From the NCBI RefSeq assembly GCF_003002815.1, contig NZ_PVTF01000018.1, positions 1 to 64,000 on the forward strand: a stretch of 64,000 nucleotides of DNA. Direction: 5' to 3'. Positions 44,421 to 55,327 of this stretch are shown here, piece by piece. Under the pieces are notes generated by a model. It saw only the letters and a list, made by a program, of their open reading frames with translations. It had not been told where the DNA came from and searched no databases. This stretch comes from Umezawaea tangerina. Its GTDB lineage: Bacteria; Actinomycetota; Actinomycetes; Mycobacteriales; Pseudonocardiaceae. The position numbers and the translations under genes are program-made. Each line of letters begins with the position of its first letter. The stretch's first letter is position 1.

Positions 44421-45649
44421 CGCATCCACAGGTTGGGGTCGGGGCGGAAGCTGACTGCCAAACCCGTCTCGTCCATCTCGGCTCCGGTCACCACGCAGCG
44501 GCGCAGCAGCGACGGCAGCGCGACGAGCCTGCGCCTGCCGTCGACGGTCACCGCGAGCTCGTCGCCGACGCGGGCCAGGTCGAGGGCGGTGTCGTCGCCG
44601 AGGGGCAGCGCGATCCGGAGCGTGTACTCGGCCTCGGTACCGCGACCGCCGCCGGTGACCACCAGCATCGGGGCCGTGGACGACTCGACGCCGCCCAGCG
44701 GGTCGGCGCCCTGGTAGAGCTGGGCGGCCACGTCGAGCAGCGCGGGCACGCCGACGGGCTCGGCCGCGCGGTGGTCGACGACGCGCAGGACGACCTCGCC
44801 CATGCCGGTCAGCTCGGCGGACCGGCGCAGGTCGGCGAGCACGGCGTCCTGCTCGGCGCGGCGGGTGCGCAGCCACGCGGCGGACTCGCCAAACTCGGCG
44901 CCCGCGTCGGGCACGAGGCGGTTCGCGACGACGCCGTCGACGCGGATCCCCTGCAACGCCAACGCGGTCAGGGTCCGCCGGGTCTCGGCGGCGACGACGC
45001 GTTCGGGCGTCAGGACCAGCCGGACGCTCGTCGCGGTCCGGTCGGTGAGCATCGCGCGCAACGCGTCGAGGTGCTCGGCGAGCCTGCCGAGGGCGTCGGC
45101 GGTGGCGTCCCACTTCTCCACGGTGGCCGTGCCCGCGACACCCGCGAGCAGGCCGCGGACCACGCGCCGGTGGGTCGGGAAGAGGCGTTCGAGGTAGCCG
45201 GCGAAGGCCTCGGGGAGCGAGAGCAGCCGCAGCGTCTCGGCGGTCGGACCGCAGTCGACGACCACCGTCTCCCACGGGCCCGCGTGCGCGAGCCGGTGCA
45301 CCTCGGCGAGCGCGAGGAGCTCCTCGACGCCGGGCAGGACGGTCAGCTCCTCCGCGTCGAGCTCGTCGACTCCGGCGCCCGCGAGGATCGTGCGGAGGTG
45401 GCCGCGCAGGTCGTGCCAGGCGTGGTCGACGAGGTCGCGCGGGTCGATCTGGGCGGCGAACAGTCCCGAGTCCACTTCGGACGGTCGGCCGCCGAGCGGG
45501 ACGCCGAGCGCGTCGCCGAGGGAGTGCGCGGGGTCGGTCGAGACGACCAGCGCCTTGCGGCCGTCCGCGGCGAGCTGGGCGGCGGTGGCGGCGGCCAGCG
45601 TCGTCTTGCCGACGCCGCCCTTGCCGGTGAAGAGCAGGACGCGCGTCAT
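44417..45649 (-). CDS. ArsA-family ATPase (Rv2184c-like)
   Basis: 410 residues of the ArsA/GET3 deviant-Walker P-loop family. FTGKGGVGKTTLAAATA is the deviant Walker A with the signature Lys, VSTDPAHSLGDAL is switch I and TVVDCGPTAETLRLL switch II. No arsenite cysteines or arsenic genes are near, so arsenite export is unlikely; a protein-targeting or redox role is more plausible. ATG overlaps the SRPBCC stop (ATGA). The family has an added C-terminal beta domain here (MLVVTGGGRGTEAEYTLRIALPL), typical of the actinobacterial subtype. Confidence 0.9.
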   Translation of the reverse strand: MTRVLLFTGKGGVGKTTLAAATAAQLAADGRKALVVSTDPAHSLGDALGVPLGGRPSEVDSGLFAAQIDPRDLVDHAWHDLRGHLRTILAGAGVDELDAEELTVLPGVEELLALAEVHRLAHAGPWETVVVDCGPTAETLRLLSLPEAFAGYLERLFPTHRRVVRGLLAGVAGTATVEKWDATADALGRLAEHLDALRAMLTDRTATSVRLVLTPERVVAAETRRTLTALALQGIRVDGVVANRLVPDAGAEFGESAAWLRTRRAEQDAVLADLRRSAELTGMGEVVLRVVDHRAAEPVGVPALLDVAAQLYQGADPLGGVESSTAPMLVVTGGGRGTEAEYTLRIALPLGDDTALDLARVGDELAVTVDGRRRLVALPSLLRRCVVTGAEMDETGLAVSFRPDPNLWMR

Positions 45650-46080
45650 CCAGCGTTCTCTACGCGCCGCTTGAGCTCCTTGAGGGCGGTGTCCATGATC
45701 ATCTTCTCGGCCTTGCGGCGGAAGAGGCCGATCATCGGCACGACCAGCTGCACGGACAGCGTGTACGTCACCTCGGTGCTGCCGCCCTTGGGCTTCAACG
45801 CGTAGCTGCCCTGCTGGGACTTCTGCATGTTGCCCTTGACCAGGGTCCAGCCGACACCGTCGGCGGCCCAGTCGTAGGCCAGCACGTACTCGTCCTTGAT
45901 GGGGCCCTGGTCGATGTTGAACTTCACCTGCGCCGCCCGACCGTCCTCACGGGATTCGAGCACCTCGGTGCGCTTCACCCCGTTCGCCCAGTCCGGGTAC
46001 GACTCGAAGTCCGCGATGACCGCCAGGATCTGCTCCGGCGGCGCGTCGATCACGATTGACTGGGTGGACTCGTCGGCCAT
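45646..46080 (-). CDS. SRPBCC (START-like) protein, Rv2185c-like
   Basis: 144 residues of the polyketide cyclase/START-like fold: SIVIDAPPEQILAVIADFESYPDWANGVKR is the standard opening and the C-terminal helix is KAEKMIMDTALKELKRRVEN. Hydrophobic-ligand binding is expected. First gene of the SRPBCC-ArsA-Cys protein-ROK operon, with ATG 7 nt after -10 TAACCT (leaderless). Same position as TB16.3 (Rv2185c). Confidence 0.92.
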   Translation of the reverse strand: MADESTQSIVIDAPPEQILAVIADFESYPDWANGVKRTEVLESREDGRAAQVKFNIDQGPIKDEYVLAYDWAADGVGWTLVKGNMQKSQQGSYALKPKGGSTEVTYTLSVQLVVPMIGLFRRKAEKMIMDTALKELKRRVENAG

Positions 46081-46158
46081 GCGCAGCAGGTTACAGCTTT
46101 TGGCGGTCGCTGCTCCGCGGGCTCCGGCTCCGCCGTCGGGAGTCGGCACGCCGGGGGT

Positions 46159-46947
46159 TCACCAGGTGAGGGCGTAGGGCCTGCCGACCTGTTGGAAGTG
46201 GCCGACGTTGACGCATTCGGTGCGGCCGACGCGGACGCGGCGGGCCATGGGCTGGTGGACGTGGCCGAAGACCGACCACCGGGGCTGTTCGCGGTGCACG
46301 GCCTCCAGCAGCGCGGTCGAGCCCGCCTCGGCGCGGCGGGCGACCACGTCGTAGGTCAGCTCGGCGACCGCGGGCGGGATGTGCGAGCACAGCACGTCGA
46401 CGTCCGTGAGCTTCGCCACCACGTCGGCGAAGTCCTCCTCGGGCCGCAGGTACGGCAGCCACGGGGCGTCCGGCGGGAGCACCTGGCCGCGGGCGAGCAG
46501 CGCGCCGCCCGCGAAGCCGAACCGCAGCCCGCCGATCTCCACCACCTCGCCGTCGACCGCGTGCACGCCGTCGCGGGCGAACTCGGGCCAGATCGCGGGC
46601 GAGTCGACGTTGCCGGGGATGGCGTAGGTCGGGGCCGTCATCGCGGCGAACATCGCCGCGTACTGGGTGCGCACGGCCTCGTCGACGACCTTGCGCGGGT
46701 CGTCCAGGCTCCCCCACAGCGAGCGCAGGAAGATCCCGGCGTCCGGCCCCATCGGGCCGCGCCGCAGCTCGGCGAACACGCCGACCTTCTCCGCGCCGAA
46801 GACCTGGCCGAGGATGCCCTTGGAGTGGTCGTGGTAGTCGACGAAGTCGACCAGGTCGCCGAGCACCACCAGCGCGTCGGCGCCGTCACCCGCGCGAGCG
46901 AGTGCCTCGGTGTTGCCGTGGACATCGGAGACGACGTGAACCCGCAC
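46159..46947 (-). CDS. Metallophosphoesterase
   Basis: 262 residues of the calcineurin-like fold: VSDVHGN (D-x-H), LGDLVDFVDYHDHS (GDxxD), GNVDSPA (GNxD/H-like), LCSHIPP and FGHVHQP (GHxH). All five motifs are present, so it should be active on a phosphodiester or phosphoprotein. GTG 46947 is 7 nt after -10 TAGGTT (46960-46955), leaderless; a longer frame upstream crosses that promoter. It is 10 bp downstream of the next SRPBCC gene on the same strand. Not part of the M. tuberculosis order as I recall it. Confidence 0.88.
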   Translation of the reverse strand: MRVHVVSDVHGNTEALARAGDGADALVVLGDLVDFVDYHDHSKGILGQVFGAEKVGVFAELRRGPMGPDAGIFLRSLWGSLDDPRKVVDEAVRTQYAAMFAAMTAPTYAIPGNVDSPAIWPEFARDGVHAVDGEVVEIGGLRFGFAGGALLARGQVLPPDAPWLPYLRPEEDFADVVAKLTDVDVLCSHIPPAVAELTYDVVARRAEAGSTALLEAVHREQPRWSVFGHVHQPMARRVRVGRTECVNVGHFQQVGRPYALTW

Positions 46948-46957
46948 ACGTCCAAAC

Positions 46958-47338
46958 CTACGACACGGGCGGCGGGCACCCCGGAGCACGACCGGCTTCC
47001 AAGGTCGACTTCAGGCCGAGCGAGACCGCCTTGGCCGCGAGCTGGCGCCGCCGCAGCTCCTTGCGGATCCGCTTCGCGGGCACGTCACCGGGCAGGTCGG
47101 CGCGCAGGAAGTAGTGCAGCAGGGTCCCGTCGAGCATCGGCTCCAGCCACACCTCCATGGTGCCGACCAGCGCACCCCCGACGGTCCACCGCAACCCTTG
47201 GTCACCGCGGTCCAGGTAGACCTCGACGTCGAGGTCGGGCCAGAATCGGCGCCAGGCGGACGGCGGCGCGAAGGCGGCCGCCACGGCCGACCGCGGCACC
47301 GCCAGGAAGGTCTCGTCAACGACGTCCACACTCGCCAC
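46958..47338 (-). CDS. SRPBCC-fold protein, Rv2186c-like
   Basis: About 126 residues of another START-like protein: VDVVDETFLAVPRSAVAAAFAPPSAW begins it and RRQLAAKAVSLGLKSTLEAGR ends it, close in length to Rv2186c. The frame is open to a GTG at 47404, but that codon touches the -10 TAGCCT (47410-47405), so translation must begin at one of the internal GTGs (47374, 47356 or 47338). 47338 is chosen by family start and is uncertain. Divergent from fadD15. Confidence 0.8.
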   Translation of the reverse strand: MASVDVVDETFLAVPRSAVAAAFAPPSAWRRFWPDLDVEVYLDRGDQGLRWTVGGALVGTMEVWLEPMLDGTLLHYFLRADLPGDVPAKRIRKELRRRQLAAKAVSLGLKSTLEAGRAPGCPPPVS

Positions 47339-47404
47339 GGCTGGGAAGAGTGCCACGACACGGTCACGGAACACCCCACCGGCCTGGTGTATCGCCGGAA
47401 TCAC

Positions 47405-47414
47405 AGGCTAAGTT
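47405..47414. promoter_or_regulatory. Symmetric bidirectional promoter core AGGCTAAGTT
   Basis: TAAGTT (plus, 47409-47414) and TAGCCT (minus, 47410-47405) overlap at TA. The plus transcript has a ~30-nt leader with a CCGGAGG ribosome site before fadD15; the minus transcript serves the Rv2186c-like gene. Third instance of this layout in the window. Confidence 0.65.
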
Positions 47415-47450
47415 TCCCCACCGGTAACAAACAATCGTCCGGAGGTTGAC

Positions 47451-49262
<1,812 letters not shown>

Positions 49263-49275
49263 TACGAAAAAAAAG

Positions 49276-49302
49276 GGGGGCGGCCTGGCCACGGCCGCCC
49301 CC
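49276..49302. terminator. Terminator hairpin after fadD15
   Basis: GGGGGCGGCC (49276-49285) pairs with 49293-49302 around a 7-nt loop; it is preceded by a run of eight A residues, so a U run would follow it on the minus strand. Confidence 0.75.
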
Positions 49303-49341
49303 GGCGAGGCCGTCTTCCGCAAGAACGGCCGAAATTTAAGA

Positions 49342-49377
49342 CGGGTGGCTCACGTCCGCGAGGACGTGAGCCACCCG
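49342..49377. terminator. Second hairpin between fadD15 and the SARP gene
   Basis: Perfect 16-bp inverted repeat (49342-49357 with 49362-49377), loop GCGA. Together with 49276-49302 it isolates fadD15 from the SARP gene. Confidence 0.75.
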
Positions 49378-49556
49378 ACCCCCAGTGGATCGCGTATCCG
49401 CTGCTCAGCGGACCCGATGAAGTTCGCGTCCCGATCTCCCGACCGGGATGTCCCTAGACTGCCGTACCGCTCTGTCGTATCGCTGACGCCGTAATGACAC
49501 CTGCCGTCAGCACCGCGCATAGGCTTGGGGACCGCGGCGAACTCGAGGGGATGCGC

Positions 49557-52500
49557 ATGGGGTCGGCTGGCGAGTTCCGGCTGCTGGGACCGATGGAGGT
49601 CCTGCGGGACGACCGGGTGGTCCCCGTGCGGGCGGGCAAGCACCGCGCCCTGCTCGCCTGCTTGCTGTTGCGCGCCAACAAGGTCGTCCCGGTCGCCGAC
49701 CTCGTCGAGGCGCTGTGGGGCGACAGCCCGCCCGCCAGGACGCGCGGCACGCTGCAGACCTACGTGATGCGGCTGAGGCAGGTCCTCGGCGACCCGACGC
49801 GGATCGTCACGACCCCGGTCGGCTACCGGCTTTCCGTTCCGCTGGACCGGATCGACGTCCACCTGTTCACCGCGGGCGCCACGCGGGCGCGGGAGCTGGC
49901 GGAGGCGGGCGACCTCACCGGCGCGCGGGACGCGTACGCGGAGACGATCGCGCTGTGGCGCGGGCCCGCGTTGGCGGACGTGCCCTCGGAGTCGCTGCAC
50001 CGCGACGAGGCGCCGCGGCTGACCGAGGTGCTGATGCTGCTGCACGAGCAGCACGTGGACGTGGAGCTGGCGCTGGGCAACCACGAGCAGCTCGTGTCGG
50101 TGCTGCGCGGGCTGACCGCGGACCACCCGCTGCGGGAGCGGTTCTGGGCGCAGCTGATGCTCGCGCTGTACCGCAGCAGCCGCCAGGCCGAGGCGCTGGA
50201 GGTGTTCCGCCGGGTCGGCCGGGTGCTCGACGAGCAGCTGGGCATCGACCCAGGCGAGGACCTGCGGGCCGTGCACCAGGCGATCCTGACCGGCGACCCG
50301 CAGCTGGCCGCCCCGAAGGCCCAGCCGGTCGACGAGCAGCAGCCGGGCAGGCTGCCGCACGACCTGGCCGACTTCATCGGCCGCCAGGCACTGGTGGCCA
50401 GGCTGAGCGGGCTGTTCGCCGAGGACGAGCCGGGCACGGCGGTGCCGATCGTGACGCTGTCCGGGCTGCCGGGGGTCGGCAAGACGTCGCTGGCGGTGCA
50501 CGTGGCGCACCGGCTGCGCGACCGGTTCCCCGACGGCACGCTGTACGTCGACCTGCGCGGCTACGGGCTAGGCCCGCCGACGGCGACCGTGGACGTGCTG
50601 GCGCGGTTCCTGCGGGCGCTGGGCGTGCCGTCGGAGCAGATCCCGCTGGACGTCGAGGAGTCGAGCACGCTGTTCCGGTCGCTGCTGACCGGCAGGCGGA
50701 TGCTGCTGGTGCTGGACAACGCCTCCGCGCCCGACCAGGTGCGGCCGCTGCTGCCCGGCGCGGCCAGCTGCCCGGTGCTGGTGACCAGCCGGGACGACCT
50801 GCGCGGCCTGATCGCGATGAACGGCGCCCGGCGGATGTCGGTGGACGTGCTGGAGCCCGCCGAGTCGTGGGAGCTGCTGACCGCGATGCTCGGCGGGGAC
50901 GAGGACCGCGCGGCCGTCGAGGAGCTGGCCCGGCGGTGCGCGCACCTGCCGCTGGCGCTGCGGGTGGCCGCGGCGAACGTGGCGTCGCGCCCCGGTGGCA
51001 CGGTCGCGGGGTACCTCGCCGAGCTGCCCACCGACGAGCCGCTGGCCGCCGTCGACCTCGCCTACTCCGCGCTGACCGAGGACCAGCAGCGGCTGTTCCG
51101 GCTGCTCAGCCTGGTACCGGGCACCGACTTCACGGCGGAGGCCGCGGCCAACGTGGCCGACATCGAGGTGCCGAGGGCGTCGACGCTGCTGACCCAGCTC
51201 ACCGAGGCCCACCTGCTGCTGCGGCCGCGGGCGGGGCGCTACCAGTTCCACGACCAGCTGATGCTGTTCGCGGCACGGCGGCGGGCCGCCCAGGACGGCG
51301 AGCGGGAGCAGGGCGACGCCCGCGCCCGGCTGCTGGAGTTCTACGTCAGGTCCGTCGACCAGTGCGCGATGCTGCTGTACCCGGACCTCGGCAGGCTGCC
51401 GAGCGAGCCCGCGCCGTGGGTGCGGCTGCCGAGGGTGACCTCGGCCGCGCAGGCCACGCGGTGGCTGGACGGGGAGCGCGCGAACCTCTCGGCGGCGATC
51501 CGGTCGGCCGCGGACGAGGGACCCGTGTCGATGGCGTGGCGCCTCGCGGACGCGATGCGCGGGTACCTGTGGATCGGCAAGCACGTCACGGAATGGCTCG
51601 CCACGGCCAAGTACGGCCTGCACGCCGCCCAGGAGGAGGGCGACCAGGCGGCCGAGGCGGCGATGGTGGGCAACCTGGCCCTGCTGCACTGGAAGCTGGG
51701 CGAGCTGGGGACGTCCGAGGAGCTCTACGGGCAGGCCATGGCCCTGCACCGGGCCATGGGCAACAAGATCGGCCAGGCGGGCACGCTGAACAACCTCGGT
51801 CTCGTGCTGATGGAGTCCGGTGACCTGGCCGCCGCCAGGGACGCGCTGCACCGCAGCCTCGACCTGATGAGCGGCCCGGACGGCGTCACGACGGCGCGCA
51901 GCACCATCCTGTGCACCCTGGGCATGCTCGCCATCGACACCGGGCACCTCGACGAGGCCCACCACCACCTCAGCGAGTCGTTGAAGATCAGCAGCGCGCA
52001 CCGGCTGCGGGGCAGCGAGGCGACCTGCCGCAACTTCTTCGGCGTCGTGCTGCGCCTGCGCGGCGAGTACGAGGAGGCGTTGGAGCACCTCTCGATCGCG
52101 CTGGAGATCAGCCAGGAGGCGGGGTTCCGGGAGGTGACGGCGCGCGTGCTGGAGAGCACCGCGGTCACCAAGGTCGACCAGGGCGACCCGCACGCCGCGC
52201 TCGCGCTGGCCGGGCGCGCGCTGGAGGAGCTGCGGGAGAGCGGCGACCAGCAGACCACGACGAACGTGCTGGTCGTCATGGCCGAGTCCAACCGGCGGCT
52301 GGGCAGGCTGCGCACCGCGGACGAGCAGTTCCAGCAGGCGCTCACCAAGGCCAACCGGATCGGCTACCAGCCCACCGCCGCCAGGGCCCTGACCGGTCTG
52401 GCCACCACCCGCAGGCTGATGGGCGTGCCCGCCGAGGCGCTGGACCTGTGCATGCGGGCGGTCGCGATCGCCGTCGACATCGGCCTGCCCGTCACCGAGG

Positions 52501-52619
52501 CCGCGGCGCGGACCGAGCTGGCGGCCGTCCACCTCGCGCTCGGTGACGGCGGGGCCGCGGCCGAGCAGAGCGGACTGGCGGCGGCGATCTACCGGGAGAC
52601 CGGCGCCAAGCCCGCCTGA
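49557..52619 (+). CDS. AfsR/SARP-family regulator with NB-ARC and TPR domains
   Basis: 1020 residues. N-terminal OmpR-type winged helix (FRLLGPMEVLRDDRVVPV... QTYVMRLRQVLGD, 1-95), bacterial transcriptional activation domain (about 100-245), NB-ARC ATPase with LSGLPGVGKTSLA Walker A (about 300-312) and LLVLDNASAP Walker B, and C-terminal TPR repeats. This is the large AfsR-type architecture of pathway or global antibiotic regulators, but no biosynthetic cluster is in the window. ATG 49557 has GAGGGG 6 nt upstream; ATG 49551 is in frame and possible. -10 TAGGCT is at 49520-49525. It may act at a distance. Its 3' end nearly touches the TetR gene. Confidence 0.93.
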   Translation: MGSAGEFRLLGPMEVLRDDRVVPVRAGKHRALLACLLLRANKVVPVADLVEALWGDSPPARTRGTLQTYVMRLRQVLGDPTRIVTTPVGYRLSVPLDRIDVHLFTAGATRARELAEAGDLTGARDAYAETIALWRGPALADVPSESLHRDEAPRLTEVLMLLHEQHVDVELALGNHEQLVSVLRGLTADHPLRERFWAQLMLALYRSSRQAEALEVFRRVGRVLDEQLGIDPGEDLRAVHQAILTGDPQLAAPKAQPVDEQQPGRLPHDLADFIGRQALVARLSGLFAEDEPGTAVPIVTLSGLPGVGKTSLAVHVAHRLRDRFPDGTLYVDLRGYGLGPPTATVDVLARFLRALGVPSEQIPLDVEESSTLFRSLLTGRRMLLVLDNASAPDQVRPLLPGAASCPVLVTSRDDLRGLIAMNGARRMSVDVLEPAESWELLTAMLGGDEDRAAVEELARRCAHLPLALRVAAANVASRPGGTVAGYLAELPTDEPLAAVDLAYSALTEDQQRLFRLLSLVPGTDFTAEAAANVADIEVPRASTLLTQLTEAHLLLRPRAGRYQFHDQLMLFAARRRAAQDGEREQGDARARLLEFYVRSVDQCAMLLYPDLGRLPSEPAPWVRLPRVTSAAQATRWLDGERANLSAAIRSAADEGPVSMAWRLADAMRGYLWIGKHVTEWLATAKYGLHAAQEEGDQAAEAAMVGNLALLHWKLGELGTSEELYGQAMALHRAMGNKIGQAGTLNNLGLVLMESGDLAAARDALHRSLDLMSGPDGVTTARSTILCTLGMLAIDTGHLDEAHHHLSESLKISSAHRLRGSEATCRNFFGVVLRLRGEYEEALEHLSIALEISQEAGFREVTARVLESTAVTKVDQGDPHAALALAGRALEELRESGDQQTTTNVLVVMAESNRRLGRLRTADEQFQQALTKANRIGYQPTAARALTGLATTRRLMGVPAEALDLCMRAVAIAVDIGLPVTEAAARTELAAVHLALGDGGAAAEQSGLAAAIYRETGAKPA

Positions 52620-52625
52620 GGGCGG

Positions 52626-53222
52626 TCAGGGGCGCGGGGCCGCCATGCGCCGGGCGGCCTCGACGACCGCGGCGCGGCGGGCGGCCCGCTCGCTCTCGGG
52701 GTCGGTGTCCGCGCCCGCGAACAGCCGGGCGATCTGCGGGGTGGCCGACCACCAGCCCGCCAGGGCGAGCAGCAGGAACACCAGGTGCGGTGCGGCCGGG
52801 GTGTCGGCGACCAGGCCCGCCCGCTGGGCGGCGGCCATGACGGCGACCTTGTCCTCGTAGTGCGGGCCGCGGTTGGCCGCGTCGTGCACGACCCCGGTGT
52901 CGGCGAGCCCCTCCCACAGCACGAGCCGGGTGAGGTCGGGGTGGTCCTGGTTGTAGTCGAACGTCCGGCCCGCGAACTCCGCGACGTCGTCGAGGGACGT
53001 GGCCACCAGCGGGACCGCGGCCGTGACCTTGTCGACCTCCTCGACGACGATGCTGGTGAACAGCGCCGTCTTGTCGCCGAAGTAGCTGTAGAGCCGCTCC
53101 TTGTTGACACCCGCTCGGGACGCGATGCGCTCCACGGTGGTCCCGTGCAGGCCGTGTTCGGCGAACTCGGCCAGCGCCGCCTCGCGCAGCCGCCGCTTGG
53201 TCTGCTCCACATCCCGCACCAT
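52626..53222 (-). CDS. TetR-family repressor
   Basis: 198 residues. N-terminal TetR helix-turn-helix: RLREAALAEFAEHGLHGTTVERIASRAGVNKERLYSYFGDKTALF (about 11-55), then a helical ligand domain with C-terminal Trp/Leu-rich helices. ATG 53222 is 7 nt after -10 TAGGTT (53235-53230), leaderless. It is divergent from an SDR gene and the gap holds inverted repeats of CAACG/CGTTG, strongly suggesting it represses the SDR and itself. Confidence 0.9.
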   Translation of the reverse strand: MVRDVEQTKRRLREAALAEFAEHGLHGTTVERIASRAGVNKERLYSYFGDKTALFTSIVVEEVDKVTAAVPLVATSLDDVAEFAGRTFDYNQDHPDLTRLVLWEGLADTGVVHDAANRGPHYEDKVAVMAAAQRAGLVADTPAAPHLVFLLLALAGWWSATPQIARLFAGADTDPESERAARRAAVVEAARRMAAPRP

Positions 53223-53241
53223 GCCGGACAACCTACCTCTG

Positions 53242-53310
53242 CCAACGGCAACGTTGACGTTGGTAACGGCCCGCAGTACGGTCTGAGCCGTTGGCCAACG
53301 CTCGCGTTGG
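53242..53310. promoter_or_regulatory. TetR operators and SDR promoter
   Basis: The site at 53242-53263 contains two overlapping CAACG-N4-CGTTG dyads, and 53295-53310 is CCAACGCTCGCGTTGG with the same spacing. The SDR promoter TTGACG (53254-53259), 17 nt, TACGGT (53277-53282) has its -35 inside the first site, and the second lies just after the expected start, a good layout for repression. Confidence 0.75.
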
Positions 53311-53336
53311 AAACCCGATTGGACCCAGGAGCAACG

Positions 53337-54038
53337 ATGACCGACCGCACCACCGACAAGTCCGCCCTCGTCTTCGGGGCCTCCCGCGGACTGGGGCTCG
53401 CGCTGGTCGCCGAGTACCTGGACCGCGGCTGGCGGGTGACCGCCACCGCCCGCGGCACCGCGCGGACGGGACTGCACGACCTGGCGGACTCCTCCGGCGG
53501 GCGGCTGACCGTCGAGGAGGTCGACATCACCGTGCCCGAGCAGGTGGCCGCGCTGCGCGAACGGGTCGGCGACCAGGCGTTCGACCTGGTCTTCGTCAAC
53601 GCCGCGATCACGCTCGGGAACCTCCCGGTCGGCGAGGTGAGCACCGAGTCGTTCACCAAGGTCATGATCACCAACGCGCTGAGCCCGATGCGCGTGGTGG
53701 AGGCGTTCCAGGACGTCGTGCCACCGACCGGGACCATCGGGGTCATGTCGTCGCGCCAGGGCAGCGTTTCGTTCAACACCAACGGCGGCCACGAGATCTA
53801 CCGGGCCAGCAAGTCCGCGCTGAACCAGCTGATGCGCAGCTTCGCCGCCCGGCACGCCGACGACCCGCGCACCCTGCTGCTCATGTGCCCGGGCTGGGTG
53901 CGGACCGGGCTCGGCGGCCCGGACGCGCTGCTCTCGATCGACGAGAGCATCCCGCTGGTGGTCGACACGATCGAGAAGCAGGCGGGCCACGGCGGCCTGC
54001 AGTACCTGGACCGCAACGGCCAGGCGCTGCCCTGGTAG
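53337..54038 (+). CDS. Short-chain dehydrogenase/reductase
   Basis: 233 residues of the SDR family: VFGASRGLGLALV is the NAD(P)-binding TGxxxGxG-type motif, FVNAAI replaces NNAG-like NAG, MSSRQGSV has the catalytic Ser and YRASKSALN carries Tyr-x3-Lys. RBS AGGAG lies before ATG 53337. Short C-terminal region, similar to the CsgA/C-factor-like SDR group. Substrate unknown; the TetR ligand is probably its substrate or an inducer it detoxifies. Confidence 0.9.
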   Translation: MTDRTTDKSALVFGASRGLGLALVAEYLDRGWRVTATARGTARTGLHDLADSSGGRLTVEEVDITVPEQVAALRERVGDQAFDLVFVNAAITLGNLPVGEVSTESFTKVMITNALSPMRVVEAFQDVVPPTGTIGVMSSRQGSVSFNTNGGHEIYRASKSALNQLMRSFAARHADDPRTLLLMCPGWVRTGLGGPDALLSIDESIPLVVDTIEKQAGHGGLQYLDRNGQALPW

Positions 54039-54044
54039 GTCCGG

Positions 54045-55181
54045 TCAGCCGTCGACCAGAGCACGCAGCCGGGCGGCGAGGTCGTCCCAGCTCCACTGCT
54101 CGGACACCCACTCCCGGCCCTGCTCGCCCATCTTGGCCGCGTTCTCGGGGTCGGCCAGCAGGTCCCCGATCGTCTCGGCGACCTCCTCCACGTCCTGACC
54201 GTCGACGACCATGCCGGTCTCGTGGTCCAGCACGGTCTCCGGCGCTCCCCCGGAGTCGCCCGCGACCACCGGCAGCCCGGTGGCCGAGGCCTCCAGGAAC
54301 ACCAGGCCGAGCCCTTCCACGTCGAGCCCCTTGCCCCTGGTGCGGCACGGCATCGCGAACACGTCACCCGCGTTGTAGTGCGCGGGCAGCTCCGCCCACG
54401 GCACCGAGCCGGTGAACACGACGTGCTCGGCGACACCGGTCGACGCGGCGAGCGCCTCCAGCCTCCTCCGGTAGGGACCGCCGCCGACGATCAGCAGCGC
54501 GGCACCCGGCACCTGCCGCCGGATCGCGGGGAGAGCGCGCACCAGGACGTCCTGCCCCTTGCGCGGGACCAGCCGCGACACGCACACCACGACCGGCCGG
54601 TCGCCCAGGCCGTAGCGGGCGCGCATCTCGGCACGGGCGGCCGGGTCCGGGGCGAACACGGAGGTGTCCACACCGGACGGCAGGTGCTCCAAGGCCGCCA
54701 TCCGACCGAACGCGGCGGAGAAGCGGGACCGGGTGTACTTGCTGACGTAGGTGACGACGTCCACTTCGGACCCGATGGCGCGCAGCGACTGGCGGGCACC
54801 GGGCAGCATGGACCAGCCGACCTCGTGACCGTGGGTGGACGCCAGGACCCGCTCGGCACCGGCCTTGCGCAACCACGGGGACAACAGGGCGAGCGGGGCG
54901 GCGGCACCGAACCAGACGGCCTCGCAGCGCTCGGCCCTCATGATGTCGGCGGCGCGGCGCAGGACGTCCGGGGTGGGGAGCATGAGGGTGCCGGGATGGC
55001 GGACGACCTGGAACGGCTGGGCGGCGTCGAACTCCGGGTGGGACCCGGTGGGGGAGGTCCAGGAGGGGGCGTAGACGACGAGGTCGTCGGAGGGGAGGTG
55101 GGAGGCGAAGGAGTGCAGGTAGGACTGGATGCCGCCGGGGCGGGGCGGGAAGTCATTGGTCACCAGGAGGGTGCGACGCAT
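54045..55181 (-). CDS. pimB: GDP-mannose-dependent PIM mannosyltransferase PimB'
   Basis: 378 residues, GT-B fold GT4 glycosyltransferase, close in size to Rv2188c (385). VTNDFPPRPGGIQSYLH opens it, STHGHEVGW follows, VCVSRLVPRKGQDVLVRALP and GLVFLEASATGLPVVAGDSGGAPETV (the ExxxxxxxE GDP-sugar site) are the C-terminal signatures. It adds the second mannose to phosphatidylinositol mannoside at the cytoplasmic membrane. ATG 55181 lies 7 nt after -10 TAACCT, leaderless; the longer open frame upstream is the cruciform region. Converges on the SDR gene. Confidence 0.93.
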   Translation of the reverse strand: MRRTLLVTNDFPPRPGGIQSYLHSFASHLPSDDLVVYAPSWTSPTGSHPEFDAAQPFQVVRHPGTLMLPTPDVLRRAADIMRAERCEAVWFGAAAPLALLSPWLRKAGAERVLASTHGHEVGWSMLPGARQSLRAIGSEVDVVTYVSKYTRSRFSAAFGRMAALEHLPSGVDTSVFAPDPAARAEMRARYGLGDRPVVVCVSRLVPRKGQDVLVRALPAIRRQVPGAALLIVGGGPYRRRLEALAASTGVAEHVVFTGSVPWAELPAHYNAGDVFAMPCRTRGKGLDVEGLGLVFLEASATGLPVVAGDSGGAPETVLDHETGMVVDGQDVEEVAETIGDLLADPENAAKMGEQGREWVSEQWSWDDLAARLRALVDG

Positions 55182-55327
55182 CGGGGTGAGGTTACTGGAT
55201 CGGGGGGGTGGGGTCGGGTTTGCTGTGGGGGTGCTGGGGGGCGCGTCCGCCGTGTGTTGGTGCTGGGTTGCTTGAACGGGGTGTCGCCGTCGAGGTGAGC
55301 GGGGTGTCGCTGCGGCCGTGGGGGGGT

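Noticed and set aside
44417-45649. Arsenite-pump ATPase as the function of the ArsA homologue.
   Set aside because: No ArsB, ArsR or ArsC neighbours and the paired Cys needed for arsenite are not evident. GET3-like role preferred.
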